Part shown: in pieces, positions 41,434 to 52,468 of the stretch | Layout of the letters: each line of letters starts with the position of its first letter | Position numbering within the stretch: position 1 is the stretch's first letter | NCBI RefSeq assembly: GCF_026240945.1 | Contig: NZ_JAPFPY010000004.1 | Span: forward strand, 62,001 to 126,000 | DNA: 64,000 nucleotides | Direction: 5' to 3' | DNA from: Mycolicibacterium sp. J2 | GTDB taxonomy: Bacteria; Actinomycetota; Actinomycetes; Mycobacteriales; Mycobacteriaceae | Position numbers and translations under genes: made by a program | The notes under the pieces: model-generated | Database searches by the model: none | What the model was told of the DNA's origin: nothing | The model's input: only the letters and a program-made list of their open reading frames with translations

Positions 41434-43248
41434 ATGACCACAGTTCAGGCGCCACCCCGGGCGACCGCGAGATACAACCAGCTGGCCGCACGCCAGAGCG
41501 CCCGCGCCGACGCGTTGGCACTCAGAGCGCTGCTGGCCCCGGTGGCCGGTCGGTCGCGGATCGCGCAGCTGCTCACCCTGGTCGCCTCCGCCGCAACGAT
41601 CGCACCGTTCATCGGGATCGTCGAGATCGGACGCACCCTGTTGACCGAAGGCGCGGCCGACCCGTCTCGGATCTGGACCATCGTCGCCGCCGTGATCGCC
41701 GCCCTGCTGGTCCGGACCTGGGCCAACGGCACCGCCATGACACTGACCCACCTCGCCGACGGTGACCTGCAGCGCGCACTGCGTCGGCGCATCGTCGACA
41801 CGCTGGGCCGACTACCGCTCGGCTGGTTCGGCGGCACGTCCTCGGGCGAGGTCCGCAAGGCCGTCCAGCAGGACGTAGGCGAACTGCACTTCCTGGTCGC
41901 CCACTCGGCCGTGGAGAACACCGGCGCACTGGCCACCCCGGCCTTCGGGCTGGCGTACTGCTTCGCGCTGGACTGGCGGCTGGGCCTGCTGGCCATCGGC
42001 ACCGCTCCTGTCTATCTCGGGGTGTACATGTGGCTGGGTCGTGACGTCCGGGTGCAGATGGAACGGATGAACGACGGCATCGGCCGTATCAGTGCCACCA
42101 TCGTCGAATTCATCGCCGGAGTGGCGGTGGTCAAGACGTTCGGCGAGACCGGCCGCGCGCACAAGCGGTTCGCCGAGGCCGCCGAGGAGTTCAATGACGG
42201 TTTCGCCGCCTGGATGGGCCCGATGGTGCGGGTCAAGGCCGCCTCGTCCCTCTTCATCGAGGCGCCGACGGTGCTACTGGTCAACCTGGCCGGCGGTTAC
42301 TGGTTCGTGCGCAGCGGCTGGGTCGCACCGATCGACGTCCTGGGTTCCACGCTGGTGGCGATGACCATTCCCGCCGCCGTGCTGGCCGTCGGATATTCCG
42401 CGGGTGTCCGCAAACAGGCGCAGGCCGCCGCGGGCCGGCTGGTCCGGCTGCTGGATCAGCCGAAGCTGAAAGTGTCAGCCGAACCACGTGAGCCGCATGA
42501 CAATTCCGTGGAATTCGATGGCGTCGGCTTCAGTTACGACGGCGCCGCCGCGGTGCTGCACGATGTCGACCTGCGTCTGGCCCCCGGCACCATCACCGCG
42601 CTGGTCGGCCCGTCCGGCAGCGGGAAGTCGACGTTGGCCACGCTGGTGCCACGCTTCCACGACGCGACCACGGGTGTGGTCCGCGTCGGTGGTGTCGACG
42701 TTCGTGACATCGACCCGGCGGTGCTGTACCGCCACGTCGGGTTCGTGCTGCAGGACGTGCAACTGCTCGGCATCAGCGTGGCGGACAACATCCGGCTGGG
42801 CCGCCCGGGTGCGCCCGCCGAGGACGTCTACCAGGCCGCCGAAGCGGCCCATATCCACGACCGGATCCTCGACTTGCCACGGGGATACGACTCCGTGGTG
42901 GGCGAGGACGCGCATTTCTCCGGCGGGGAGGCCCAGCGGGTCAGCATTGCCCGCGCCCTGTTGGCCGACACCCCGGTGCTGGTCCTCGACGAGGCCACCG
43001 CCTCGGCGGACCCGGATTCCGAGGCGCAGATCCAGGCCGCGCTGTCGCGGCTGATCGCCGGCCGCACGGTGCTGGTGATCGCCCATCGGCTGGGCTCGAT
43101 CGTCGGTGCGGACAACATCGTGGAGCTCGCCGACGGCCGTGTCGTCGAACAGGGCCGCCACGACGAATTGCTTTCTCGTGACGGCCGATATGCGCAGATG
43201 TGGCAGGTCCACAGCGCGGGTAGCGATCTGCGGGAGGCCGCACGATGA
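41434..43248 (+). CDS. IrtA-like ABC transporter half-molecule, lacking the siderophore-interaction domain
   Basis: 604 residues: a short N-terminal tail (about 45 residues), six membrane spans (about 45-325) of exporter fold, and an ATPase with Walker [10 protein letters not shown] at 392-400, signature FSGGEAQRV near 490 and Walker B VLVLDEATASAD near 513. It resembles the ABC part of IrtA and is fused in the same way to the following IrtB-like gene. The well-studied IrtA proteins have a flavin-binding siderophore-interaction (SIP) domain of roughly 270 residues before the membrane part; here there is no room for it. An IdeR box precedes the gene. Probable role: carboxymycobactin or mycobactin-iron transport, with iron reduction done elsewhere. 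A multidrug-type exporter is the alternative. Confidence 0.82.
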   Translation: MTTVQAPPRATARYNQLAARQSARADALALRALLAPVAGRSRIAQLLTLVASAATIAPFIGIVEIGRTLLTEGAADPSRIWTIVAAVIAALLVRTWANGTAMTLTHLADGDLQRALRRRIVDTLGRLPLGWFGGTSSGEVRKAVQQDVGELHFLVAHSAVENTGALATPAFGLAYCFALDWRLGLLAIGTAPVYLGVYMWLGRDVRVQMERMNDGIGRISATIVEFIAGVAVVKTFGETGRAHKRFAEAAEEFNDGFAAWMGPMVRVKAASSLFIEAPTVLLVNLAGGYWFVRSGWVAPIDVLGSTLVAMTIPAAVLAVGYSAGVRKQAQAAAGRLVRLLDQPKLKVSAEPREPHDNSVEFDGVGFSYDGAAAVLHDVDLRLAPGTITALVGPSGSGKSTLATLVPRFHDATTGVVRVGGVDVRDIDPAVLYRHVGFVLQDVQLLGISVADNIRLGRPGAPAEDVYQAAEAAHIHDRILDLPRGYDSVVGEDAHFSGGEAQRVSIARALLADTPVLVLDEATASADPDSEAQIQAALSRLIAGRTVLVIAHRLGSIVGADNIVELADGRVVEQGRHDELLSRDGRYAQMWQVHSAGSDLREAAR

Positions 43249-44980
43249 TCAGGGGTTTCCTGCGAATCCTCGGCCCGCAGCGCGGGCTGATGTTCGGCTA
43301 CCTGGCCTGGGTGATTGCCTATGGCCTGCTACACGGGGTCGCGATGGTGTTGCTGGTGCCCATCTCTCGGGCGCTGTTCGACGGCCGCTACGGTGACGCT
43401 GCGCGCTGGCTGGCGCTACTCGTCGTGGTGGTGATCGCCGCGGCGATCGCCCAGTACGTCCAGTCCGCACGGGCCATGCGGATGGCGTTGGCCACCATGC
43501 GTCTGTTGCACCGCCGGCTCGGCGACCACATGGTGACCCTGCCGCTGGGCTGGTTCAGCCGCGACACCGTCGGGTCGGTTTCCCAGATCGCGGTCAAGGG
43601 AACCACTTTCGTGGGCACCAGTGGGGCGCACCTGATCACGCCGATCGTGCTCAACATCGTCAGCGCCGCCACCGTGGTGGTCGGCCTGGCTTTCTTCGAC
43701 TGGCGTATCGCGGTCGTCGCCCCCCTCGGTGGTTTGGTGCTGGTGGGCTGCGGCCGGCTGGCGTCGCGGCTGATCACCGACGCCGAAGTGCTCAACCACG
43801 CCGCCGAGGTCGAGGTGAACACCCGCGTCGTGGAGTTCGCGCGGTGCCAGCCGGTGCTGCGGGCGTTCGGCCGGACCGGGGCGGATTTCGCGCCCCTGAG
43901 CGCCGCGCTCGATGCCCAGCACCGGACGGGCCGGCGGGCCCTGTGGCGCTCGGTGGCCGGGCTGGTATCAACGGTGTTGCGGTGCAGGCGGTGTTCTCGG
44001 TGTTGATCGTGGCGGGCGCCTGGCTGGCTGTCGGTGGGGCGCTCAACCCGATCACCGCGGTGGTGATCCTGGGCCTGGCTGCCCGGTTCGCCTCACCGCT
44101 GGCCGCGTTGGCCGAGTACGGCTCGGCCATGCGGATGGCGCGCACCGAACTGGATCGCATCACCGCGATCCTGGACACCCCCGCCCTTCCAGAACCGGAT
44201 GCACCGCAGCGGGTTTCGAAGCCCGGACGGGTCGAGTTGGAACACGTCGCGTTCAGCTATCCCGGCCGGGTGGTGGCCACCGACATCAGTTTCGTGGCCG
44301 AACCGGGCACCATGACGGCCCTGGTCGGTCCGTCGGGCTCCGGCAAGACGACGCTGACCCGGCTGATCACCCGGTTCTACGACACCGACGCCGGAGTGGT
44401 GCGCGTTGGCGGCGTCGACGTCCGGGACCAGCGGACCGCCGAGCTCATGGCGCAGTTGTCGCTGGTGTTCCAGGATGTCTATCTGTTCGACGACACGCTC
44501 TGGGAGAACGTGCGGATCGGCCGGCCGGACGCGACGGATGCCGAGATCGTCGCCGCGGCGCAGACCGCCGGGCTGACGGCGGTGCTGGACCGGCTGCCCG
44601 GCGGCTGGCAGACCAGGGTCGGCGAGGGCGGATCGGCGCTGTCCGGCGGTGAGCGGCAACGGGTTTCGATCGCACGCGCCTTGCCCAAAGAAGCCCCCAT
44701 CGTGCTCTTCGACGAGGCCACCAGCGCGCTCGACCCGGAAAACGAGCACCATGTCGCCGACGCGATCCGCGCCTTGGCGCAGCGCAGCACTGTCATCGTC
44801 ATCGCGCACAAGCTGTCCACCGTCACCGCCGCCGACCAGATCGTGGTGTTGTCCGGGGAGGGGACCGTCGCCGATTGCGGAACGCACACCGAGTTGATGG
44901 CCCGCGACGGTCAGTACGCGGCCTTCTGGGCCCAGCGGCTCAAGGCATCGGGTTGGACGATGACGGAGAAGGTCGGCTAA
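43245..44980 (+). pseudogene. IrtB-like ABC transporter half-molecule, frameshifted
   Basis: The ATG overlaps the irtA-like stop by four bases. The first frame gives 253 residues from 43245 (membrane part, to about VAGLV), then reads into a short nonsense tail ending at 44006. The second frame resumes INGVAVQAVFSVL near 43964 and continues to 44980 with Walker A GPSGSGKTT, signature LSGGERQRV and Walker B IVLFDEATSALD. One missing base around 43964-43968 would restore a protein of about 578 residues, the normal length for IrtB. The rest shows no decay, so a sequencing error, a recent mutation or ribosomal slippage are all possible. Partner of the gene before it. Confidence 0.85.
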
Positions 44981-45010
44981 CTCACATCGACGTACGACGC
45001 CAACAATAAG

Positions 45011-46406
<1,396 letters not shown>

Positions 46407-46412
46407 CCTGCC

Positions 46413-48071
46413 TCAGCGGGTCAGCTGCGCGGCAATGGTCTTCTTGATGGCCTTCTTGTCGACCTTGCCGACCGCGGTGGTCGGCAGGGAGGGCATCGCG
46501 ACCAAAGTGTCCGGCCGTGAATGGGCGGCCACCCCGCGGTCGTCCAGGTAGGCGTTCAGGTCGGCGAGGGTGACGGGGGATCCACTGAAAACGACCACCG
46601 CGCAGATCTTCTCACCCAGGAACTCGTCGGGCAGCGGTACGGCCGCCGCCGACCAGATGCTCGGGTGGGTGATCAGGTGTTCCTCCAGGTCCAGCGCCGA
46701 CACCGTCTCGCCGCCGCGGGTGATGACATCTTTGACCCGACCCGTCACCTCCAGATAGCCGTCGGCGAACCGTCGGACCCGGTCCCCGCTGCGATAGAAG
46801 CCGTCCGGGGTGAAGGACCGGGCATTGTCTTGCGGGGCGTTGAAATAGCCGTTGATGGTGTAGGGCCCGCGCACCAACAGCCCGCCCTCGACGCCGGGCG
46901 CCACCTCATTGCCGTCCTCGTCGACGACGCGCAGTTCGTCGAGCTCTGACAGCGGGCGGCCCTGCGTGTGGTCCAGCCGGTGCGGCGCGTCATCGAGCCG
47001 GGTGTAGTTCAGCAGGCCTTCGGCCATGCCGAACACCTGCTGCAACCCGGGTGTCAGTGCGGCACGCAGGGCGGCCGCGTCGTCGGCGCCCAGTTTCGCG
47101 CCACCCACCTGGACCAGACGTAACCCTTTGGGGGCCAAAGGTTCCCAATCGCAGGCCGCCGACCACAGTTTGGCCAGCGCGGGCACCAGCGCGGTGACGG
47201 TCACCCGGTGCCGGTCGATCACCGCGAAGGCGGCCTCCGGTGACGGGTCGGTGGTGAACACCGTGGTGGCACCGACGCTGAGCGCGCCGAGCAGACCGGG
47301 GCAGGCCAGCGGGAAGTTGTGTGCGGCGGGCAGCACCACCAGGTACACGTCGTCGGACGTCAGTGCGCACAGGCGGGCACTGGCGGTGACGTTGTAGACG
47401 TAATCGTCGTGGGTGCGGGGGATGAGTTTCGGTGCACCCGTGGTGCCGCCGGACACCAGCAGCAGCGCCGGTGCGTCGGTGGCCGGCGCGACGACCGGTG
47501 CCTCGGCGTCGCAGTCCAGCGCCGACCACGGCAGGAATGGACCCGGGGCGCCGTCGACGATGACGTGCCGCACCCGCGGATGGGCCGCGACGAGTTCCTC
47601 GGCCATCGCTCGGTAGTCGAATCCTGCTGCGCTGTCGGCGATGACCAGCGCCACCGCGTCGCTGACGGCCGCGAAATGGGTCAGTTCGGCCAGCCGGTGC
47701 CCCGGCAGGCACATCACCGGCACGGCGCCCGCGCGCAGCAATCCGAACAGCGCGACGGCGAAACGCGCCGAGTTCGGCAGCTGGAGCAGTACGCGGTCAC
47801 CCGGCGCGATGCCCAGCGCCGCGAAGCCGGCCGCCGCGCGGTCGGCCAGCTCGTCCAGCTCGGCGAAGCTGTACGCGGTCGCGGCGTCGGCCACGGCGAT
47901 CCGGTCCGACCAGATTGCTGTCGCCGCACGCAGAAGCTCGTCGATGGTCCGGCCGGTCCAGTGGCCGGCGGTCCGGTAGCGCGCTGCACGCTCGGCCGGG
48001 AACGGCCGGAAACCTGCCGCCAGGGCGGTCTGTGCTGCGGATTCCGCGGGTTGCGGCGTGCTCAGGGTCAC
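46413..48071 (-). CDS. mbtA: Salicyl-AMP ligase MbtA
   Basis: 552 residues, GTG start at 48071. Adenylate-forming enzyme with ALLLVSGGTTGAPKLIPRTHDDY (motif A3) near residue 190, the QVFGMAEGLLNYTR motif near 335, YRSGDRVRR near 430 and the final K in TAVGKVDKK near 537. It activates salicylate and loads it onto the aryl carrier domain of MbtB. Divergent from mbtB; the region between them carries two IdeR boxes. It stands alone without the mbtJ gene found beside it in H37Rv. Confidence 0.96.
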   Translation of the reverse strand: MTLSTPQPAESAAQTALAAGFRPFPAERAARYRTAGHWTGRTIDELLRAATAIWSDRIAVADAATAYSFAELDELADRAAAGFAALGIAPGDRVLLQLPNSARFAVALFGLLRAGAVPVMCLPGHRLAELTHFAAVSDAVALVIADSAAGFDYRAMAEELVAAHPRVRHVIVDGAPGPFLPWSALDCDAEAPVVAPATDAPALLLVSGGTTGAPKLIPRTHDDYVYNVTASARLCALTSDDVYLVVLPAAHNFPLACPGLLGALSVGATTVFTTDPSPEAAFAVIDRHRVTVTALVPALAKLWSAACDWEPLAPKGLRLVQVGGAKLGADDAAALRAALTPGLQQVFGMAEGLLNYTRLDDAPHRLDHTQGRPLSELDELRVVDEDGNEVAPGVEGGLLVRGPYTINGYFNAPQDNARSFTPDGFYRSGDRVRRFADGYLEVTGRVKDVITRGGETVSALDLEEHLITHPSIWSAAAVPLPDEFLGEKICAVVVFSGSPVTLADLNAYLDDRGVAAHSRPDTLVAMPSLPTTAVGKVDKKAIKKTIAAQLTR

Positions 48072-48111
48072 GTGGTTGCCCTCCGGGGTAGGCGTGTTCG
48101 GTCATCCGAAT

Positions 48112-48150
48112 ATAGGGTAGCCTTATCAAAATTAGGGCAGCCTTTGCTAA
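48112..48150. promoter_or_regulatory. Tandem IdeR boxes in the mbtA/mbtB divergent promoter
   Basis: ATAGGGTAGCCTTATCAAA (48112-48130) and TTAGGGCAGCCTTTGCTAA (48132-48150) each match the 19-base IdeR consensus at 13 positions and are separated by one base. They lie between the mbtA start (48071) and the mbtB start (48177). Two adjacent boxes are also known at the H37Rv mbtA/mbtB promoter. Confidence 0.8.
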
Positions 48151-48176
48151 GCGATTGGACGGCGTTGGGAGGCGTG

Positions 48177-51100
48177 ATGAGTGTTGCTGTGAATGCCTCG
48201 GAACTAGCAGAAACCATCCGGCACGAGGTCGCCGATCTGCTCGGTGTCGCGGCCGCCGACATCGACCCCGAGGTGGATCTGGTCAGCCAGGGACTGGATT
48301 CCATCCGGATGATGTCGCTGGCCGGAAGATGGCGGAAAAAGGGCCTCGACATCGACTTCGCATCACTGGCGGCGCAACCGTCGGTCCGCGCATGGTCGGA
48401 ACTCATCGGCCACGACGGTGCCGAACCCGATGTCGAATCTGCTGGCGTCGATAGCGCCGAAGCCGTTGATTTAGAACATGATTCGGACTTCGACGCCCCG
48501 TTTCCGCTCGCCCCGATGCAGCACGCCATGTGGATCGGCCGGGAAAGCGACCAGCAGCTCGGCGGGGTCGCGGGTCACCTGTACGTCGAATTCGACGGTG
48601 AAGCCATCGATTACGACCGGCTCAGCGTGGCGGCGACAAAGCTCGCCGAACGGCATCCGATGTTGCGGGTGGAATTCCTGCCCGACGGCACTCAGCGCAT
48701 CGGCTCAGTGCCGCAACCCTTCCCGGTGCAACTGGTCGATCTACGCCAATCCGGTGACGTCGAGGAACGACTGGCGCAGATCCGCCGCGCCAAGTCGCAC
48801 CAGCAGCTCGAGCGCGGCGTGTTCGAGCTGGCACTGACCCTGCTGCCCGGCGGCCGCTCCCGGCTGCACGTCGACCTGGACATGCAGGCCGCCGATGCGA
48901 TGAGCTATCGCACGCTGATGTCGGACCTGACCCGGCTGTACAACGGCGCCGACCTGACTCCGCTCGGCTACACCTACCGGCAGTACCGGCTCGCCGCCGC
49001 ACGCCAGCCCAGGGCCGGCGCCGCGGAAGCCGATCGGCAGTGGTGGGCCGAGCGCATCCCCGAATTACCGGACCCGCCGCGGTTGCCGGTGGTGCCCCGT
49101 GCCGAGCAGGCCGACCCACGGCACACCACCCGGCGCCACCATTGGCTGGACCCGCAGACCCGCGACGCCCTGTTCGGTGCCGCTCGCCGGCGCGGCGTCA
49201 CGCCGGCGATGGCCCTGGCCGCATCGTTCTCCGATGCGCTGGCCGGTTGGTCGGCCGAACCGCGTTTCCTGCTCAACGTGCCGATGTTCGGCCGCGAGCA
49301 ACAGCACCCGGACGTCGACGCGCTCGTCGGTGATTTCACGTCGTCCCTGCTGCTCGACATCGACCTCGGCGCCGCCGATACCGCCGCCGCCCGGTCCCGC
49401 GCCGTGCAGGAGGCCTTCCACAGCGCGGCCGCGCACGCCGCCTATCCGGGTCTGTCGGTGCTGCGCGACCTCAGCCGACACCGGGGCACTCAGGTGCTGG
49501 CCCCGGTGGTCTACACCAGCGCACTCGGCCTCGGTGAACTGTTCGCCGGTGAGGTCACCGACACCTTCGGCACACCGGTCTGGATCAATTCGCAAGGGCC
49601 GCAGGTGTTGCTCGACGCCCAGGTCACCGAATTCGACGGCGGCATCCTGGTGAACTGGGATGTCCGGGAGGACGCGTTCCCCACCGGACTGATCGACGCC
49701 ATGTTCGACCGGCACATCGAGGAGCTGCTCCGGCTGGCCGCCGACGACTCCGCCTGGGAGGCCACCCGCGCCCCGCTGATCAGTGCCGAGCAGCGCGCCG
49801 TGCGGGATCGGCTCAACGGCACCACCGCCGAGCCGGGCGGGCAACCGCTGCACGCCGGCTTCTTCGCCTCGGCGGCCGCCACCCCGGACGCCACCGCAGT
49901 CATCGGCTCGACAGGCACGCTGAGCTACGCCGAACTGCGCGAGCAAGTACTGGCCGTTGCCGCCGCCCTGCACACCGCCGGTGTCAAACCCGGTGACACC
50001 GTGGCGGTGCTCGGCCCCAAAGGACCCGACCAGATCACCGCACTGCTCGGCATCCTGTCCGCCGGTGCGATCTACCTACCGATCGGCGTCGATCAGCCGG
50101 CCGAACGGGCCGAGCGCATCCTCGCCACCGGCGGCGTCCGGATGGCGCTGGTGTGCGGTGACCAGGAACCCTGGTGGCTGCCCGCTTTGACGATCCCGGA
50201 AGCCCTGCGGGTCGGGCGCCGTGCGGTGGCCAACGACCCCGGATTCGCCCCGGTGCTCGCCGATCCGCAGGACCTGGCCTACGTGCTGTTCACCTCCGGG
50301 TCGACCGGTGAGCCCAAGGGGGTTGAGGTCACCCATGCCGCGGCGATGAACACCGCCGAATTCCTCTACGGGCACTTCGAGATCGGGCCGGAGGATCGGT
50401 GTCTGGCGCTGATGACCCTGGAATGTGACCTGTCGGTGCTCGACGTCTTCGCCACGTTGGCCACCGGCGGCGCGATCGTCGCCGTGGACGAGGCGGACCG
50501 CCGCAATCCGGACACCTGGGCCCGGCTGATCCACGAACACCGGGTCACCGTGCTCAACTTCCTGCCCGGCAGCCTGGAGATGCTGGTCGAAACCGGCACG
50601 CCCGGCCTGCTCGCCACACTGCGGGTGGTACTCACCGGTGGGGACTGGGTGCGCACCGCCATGGTGCGCCGGTTGCACACCCACGCGCCCGGGGTCCGGG
50701 TCGCCGGACTCGGTGGTGCCACCGAAACCGCGATCCATGCCACCATCCACGAAGCAGGCACCGACCTGCCGCCGGCCTGGACCGCCCTGCCCTATGGCGT
50801 CCCGTTCCCGAACAACGCTGCCCGCGTGGTCAATTCATTCGGAGCTGACTGCCCGGACTGGGTGCCCGGCGAACTGTGGATCGGCGGGCGCGGAATCGCG
50901 TCCGGATACCGCGGCATGCCGGAGCTGACCGCCACACGTTTCGTCGAGCACGACGGCCGGCGCTGGTACCGCACCGGCGACCTGGCCCGCTACTGGCCGG
51001 ACGGCACCCTGGAATTCGTCGGCCGCGCCGATCACCGGGTGAAGATCAGCGGGTACCGCATCGAACTGGGCGATGTCGAGGCGGCGTTGCAGCGCATCCC

Positions 51101-51704
51101 CGGCGTGCGCGCCGCGGTCGCGGGCATCGTGCCCGCCGCCGGGACCCGCCGCACCGACGTGCTGGCCGCGTTGGTGAGCGTCGACGATCCCGGGCTCGAC
51201 ATCCCGCAGATCGCCGAATCGATGACCGATCTCGTTCCGCCGCACATGATTCCGCGGCACATCGCGGTGATCGACCGTATCCCGTTCACCCTTGCCGGAA
51301 AGACCGACCGGCGGGCCGCCGCTCGCATCCTGGCCGAGTTGGTCGCCGACGGACCGGATGACCGCAGGGTGCCGGTCACCCCGGTGCAGCGGGCGCTGGC
51401 GGCCATCATCGGTGAGCTGCTCGGTACGTCCAGCATCGGCATCGACGACGACTTCTTCGCACTCGGCGGCGATTCGGTGCTGGCCACCACCGCGGTGGCC
51501 CGGATCCGGGAGTGGCTGGACACCCCGACCGTGATGGTGCCCGATATTTTCGCCACCCGGACCGTCGAAGCGCTCGCCGCGCGGCTGACAGCCCGGGAAG
51601 CCGGCAGCGACCGGCTCGACCAGGTCGCCGAACTCTATCTGGAGGTCGCCCTGATGGACGACGCGGATGTGGTGCACGCCCTCGACGCCGCCACCGCCTC
51701 GTGA
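48177..51704 (+). CDS. mbtB: Mycobactin phenyloxazoline synthetase MbtB (ArCP-Cy-A-PCP)
   Basis: 1175 residues; ATG 48177 with GGGAGG upstream. Order: aryl carrier domain (about 8-75, phosphopantetheine serine S42 in GLDSIRMM); condensation/cyclisation domain (about 105-535, with the cyclisation motif DMQAADAMS near 240); adenylation domain (about 560-1065, YVLFTSGSTGEPKG near 705, YRTGDLARYW near 930); peptidyl carrier domain (about 1065-1140, serine in LGGDSVLATT). It joins salicylate to serine or threonine and closes the oxazoline ring. The thioesterase found at the C-terminus of the larger H37Rv MbtB (about 1414 residues) is here a separate gene overlapping by four bases. Confidence 0.96.
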   Translation: MSVAVNASELAETIRHEVADLLGVAAADIDPEVDLVSQGLDSIRMMSLAGRWRKKGLDIDFASLAAQPSVRAWSELIGHDGAEPDVESAGVDSAEAVDLEHDSDFDAPFPLAPMQHAMWIGRESDQQLGGVAGHLYVEFDGEAIDYDRLSVAATKLAERHPMLRVEFLPDGTQRIGSVPQPFPVQLVDLRQSGDVEERLAQIRRAKSHQQLERGVFELALTLLPGGRSRLHVDLDMQAADAMSYRTLMSDLTRLYNGADLTPLGYTYRQYRLAAARQPRAGAAEADRQWWAERIPELPDPPRLPVVPRAEQADPRHTTRRHHWLDPQTRDALFGAARRRGVTPAMALAASFSDALAGWSAEPRFLLNVPMFGREQQHPDVDALVGDFTSSLLLDIDLGAADTAAARSRAVQEAFHSAAAHAAYPGLSVLRDLSRHRGTQVLAPVVYTSALGLGELFAGEVTDTFGTPVWINSQGPQVLLDAQVTEFDGGILVNWDVREDAFPTGLIDAMFDRHIEELLRLAADDSAWEATRAPLISAEQRAVRDRLNGTTAEPGGQPLHAGFFASAAATPDATAVIGSTGTLSYAELREQVLAVAAALHTAGVKPGDTVAVLGPKGPDQITALLGILSAGAIYLPIGVDQPAERAERILATGGVRMALVCGDQEPWWLPALTIPEALRVGRRAVANDPGFAPVLADPQDLAYVLFTSGSTGEPKGVEVTHAAAMNTAEFLYGHFEIGPEDRCLALMTLECDLSVLDVFATLATGGAIVAVDEADRRNPDTWARLIHEHRVTVLNFLPGSLEMLVETGTPGLLATLRVVLTGGDWVRTAMVRRLHTHAPGVRVAGLGGATETAIHATIHEAGTDLPPAWTALPYGVPFPNNAARVVNSFGADCPDWVPGELWIGGRGIASGYRGMPELTATRFVEHDGRRWYRTGDLARYWPDGTLEFVGRADHRVKISGYRIELGDVEAALQRIPGVRAAVAGIVPAAGTRRTDVLAALVSVDDPGLDIPQIAESMTDLVPPHMIPRHIAVIDRIPFTLAGKTDRRAAARILAELVADGPDDRRVPVTPVQRALAAIIGELLGTSSIGIDDDFFALGGDSVLATTAVARIREWLDTPTVMVPDIFATRTVEALAARLTAREAGSDRLDQVAELYLEVALMDDADVVHALDAATAS

Positions 51705-52468
51705 CCGCCGCAGATCTCACGTTCGCGCCATGGGTCAAGCGGTACTCCCGGGGGCAGGAGCGAAGCGACCGGGGGATCGGTTCAGCCGGGCAGCCCGTGC
51801 TGGTGTTCCCGCATGCCGGCGGCGCCGCCCTGGCCTACCGGTCGCTGGGCACCGCACTGGCCACCGCCGGTGCCGACGCCTACGTCCTGCAGTACCCGCA
51901 CCGCGGCGACCGGTTGACCCACCCGGCGCCGAGCACCGTCGCCGAGTTGGCCGCCGACCTGTTCGACGCCGGCAGCTGGGACCGGCTGGCGCCGCTGCGG
52001 CTGTTCGGGCATTGCATGGGCGCGGTGGTGGCCTTCGAGTTCGCGAGGCTGGCCCAGCAGCGCGGCGTCGAGGTGGCGGCCCTGTGGGTGTCGGCCAGTG
52101 AAGCGCCCGCCGCGGTGGCCGCGTCGCCGGCGCTGCCGATGGCGCAGGACGAGATCATCGCCGAGATGGTCGATCTCGGCGGCACCGACCCGCAGCTGCT
52201 CGAGGACGAGGACTTCGTGGAACTGCTGCTGATGGCGGTCCGCGCCGACTACGCCGCGTTCAACCGGTACAGCTGCGCCGACGACGTGCGCATCGACGCC
52301 GACATTCACACCCTGGGCGGGGACCGCGATCACCGAATCAGCGAAACCATGCTCCGCCGCTGGCAATCCCACACCACCGGCGCCTTCACCTGTTCGATGT
52401 TCGAGGGCGGGCACTTCTACATCAACGACCACACCGCGGACGTGGCGGAGCTGATCAATGAGCTCTGA
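51701..52468 (+). CDS. mbtT: Mycobactin-cluster thioesterase MbtT, Cys in place of the catalytic Ser
   Basis: 255 residues, GTG overlapping the mbtB stop. Alpha/beta-hydrolase thioesterase fold (type II): HAGGAALAYRSL near residue 32, the nucleophile elbow FGHCMGA near residue 107 with Cys where family members have Ser, and GGHFYIND near 240 with the catalytic His. Such enzymes release stalled or wrong intermediates from NRPS and PKS carrier domains. The Cys suggests an unusual mechanism or lower hydrolytic activity. It lies between mbtB and mbtC, all overlapping, so it is made with them. Confidence 0.88.
   Translation: MTAADLTFAPWVKRYSRGQERSDRGIGSAGQPVLVFPHAGGAALAYRSLGTALATAGADAYVLQYPHRGDRLTHPAPSTVAELAADLFDAGSWDRLAPLRLFGHCMGAVVAFEFARLAQQRGVEVAALWVSASEAPAAVAASPALPMAQDEIIAEMVDLGGTDPQLLEDEDFVELLLMAVRADYAAFNRYSCADDVRIDADIHTLGGDRDHRISETMLRRWQSHTTGAFTCSMFEGGHFYINDHTADVAELINEL

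Noticed and set aside
43245..44980. Two separate genes instead of one frameshifted irtB-like gene
   Set aside because: The first part ends within the membrane domain and the second starts within the same domain with no start codon or ribosome binding site; together they make one complete ABC half-transporter.
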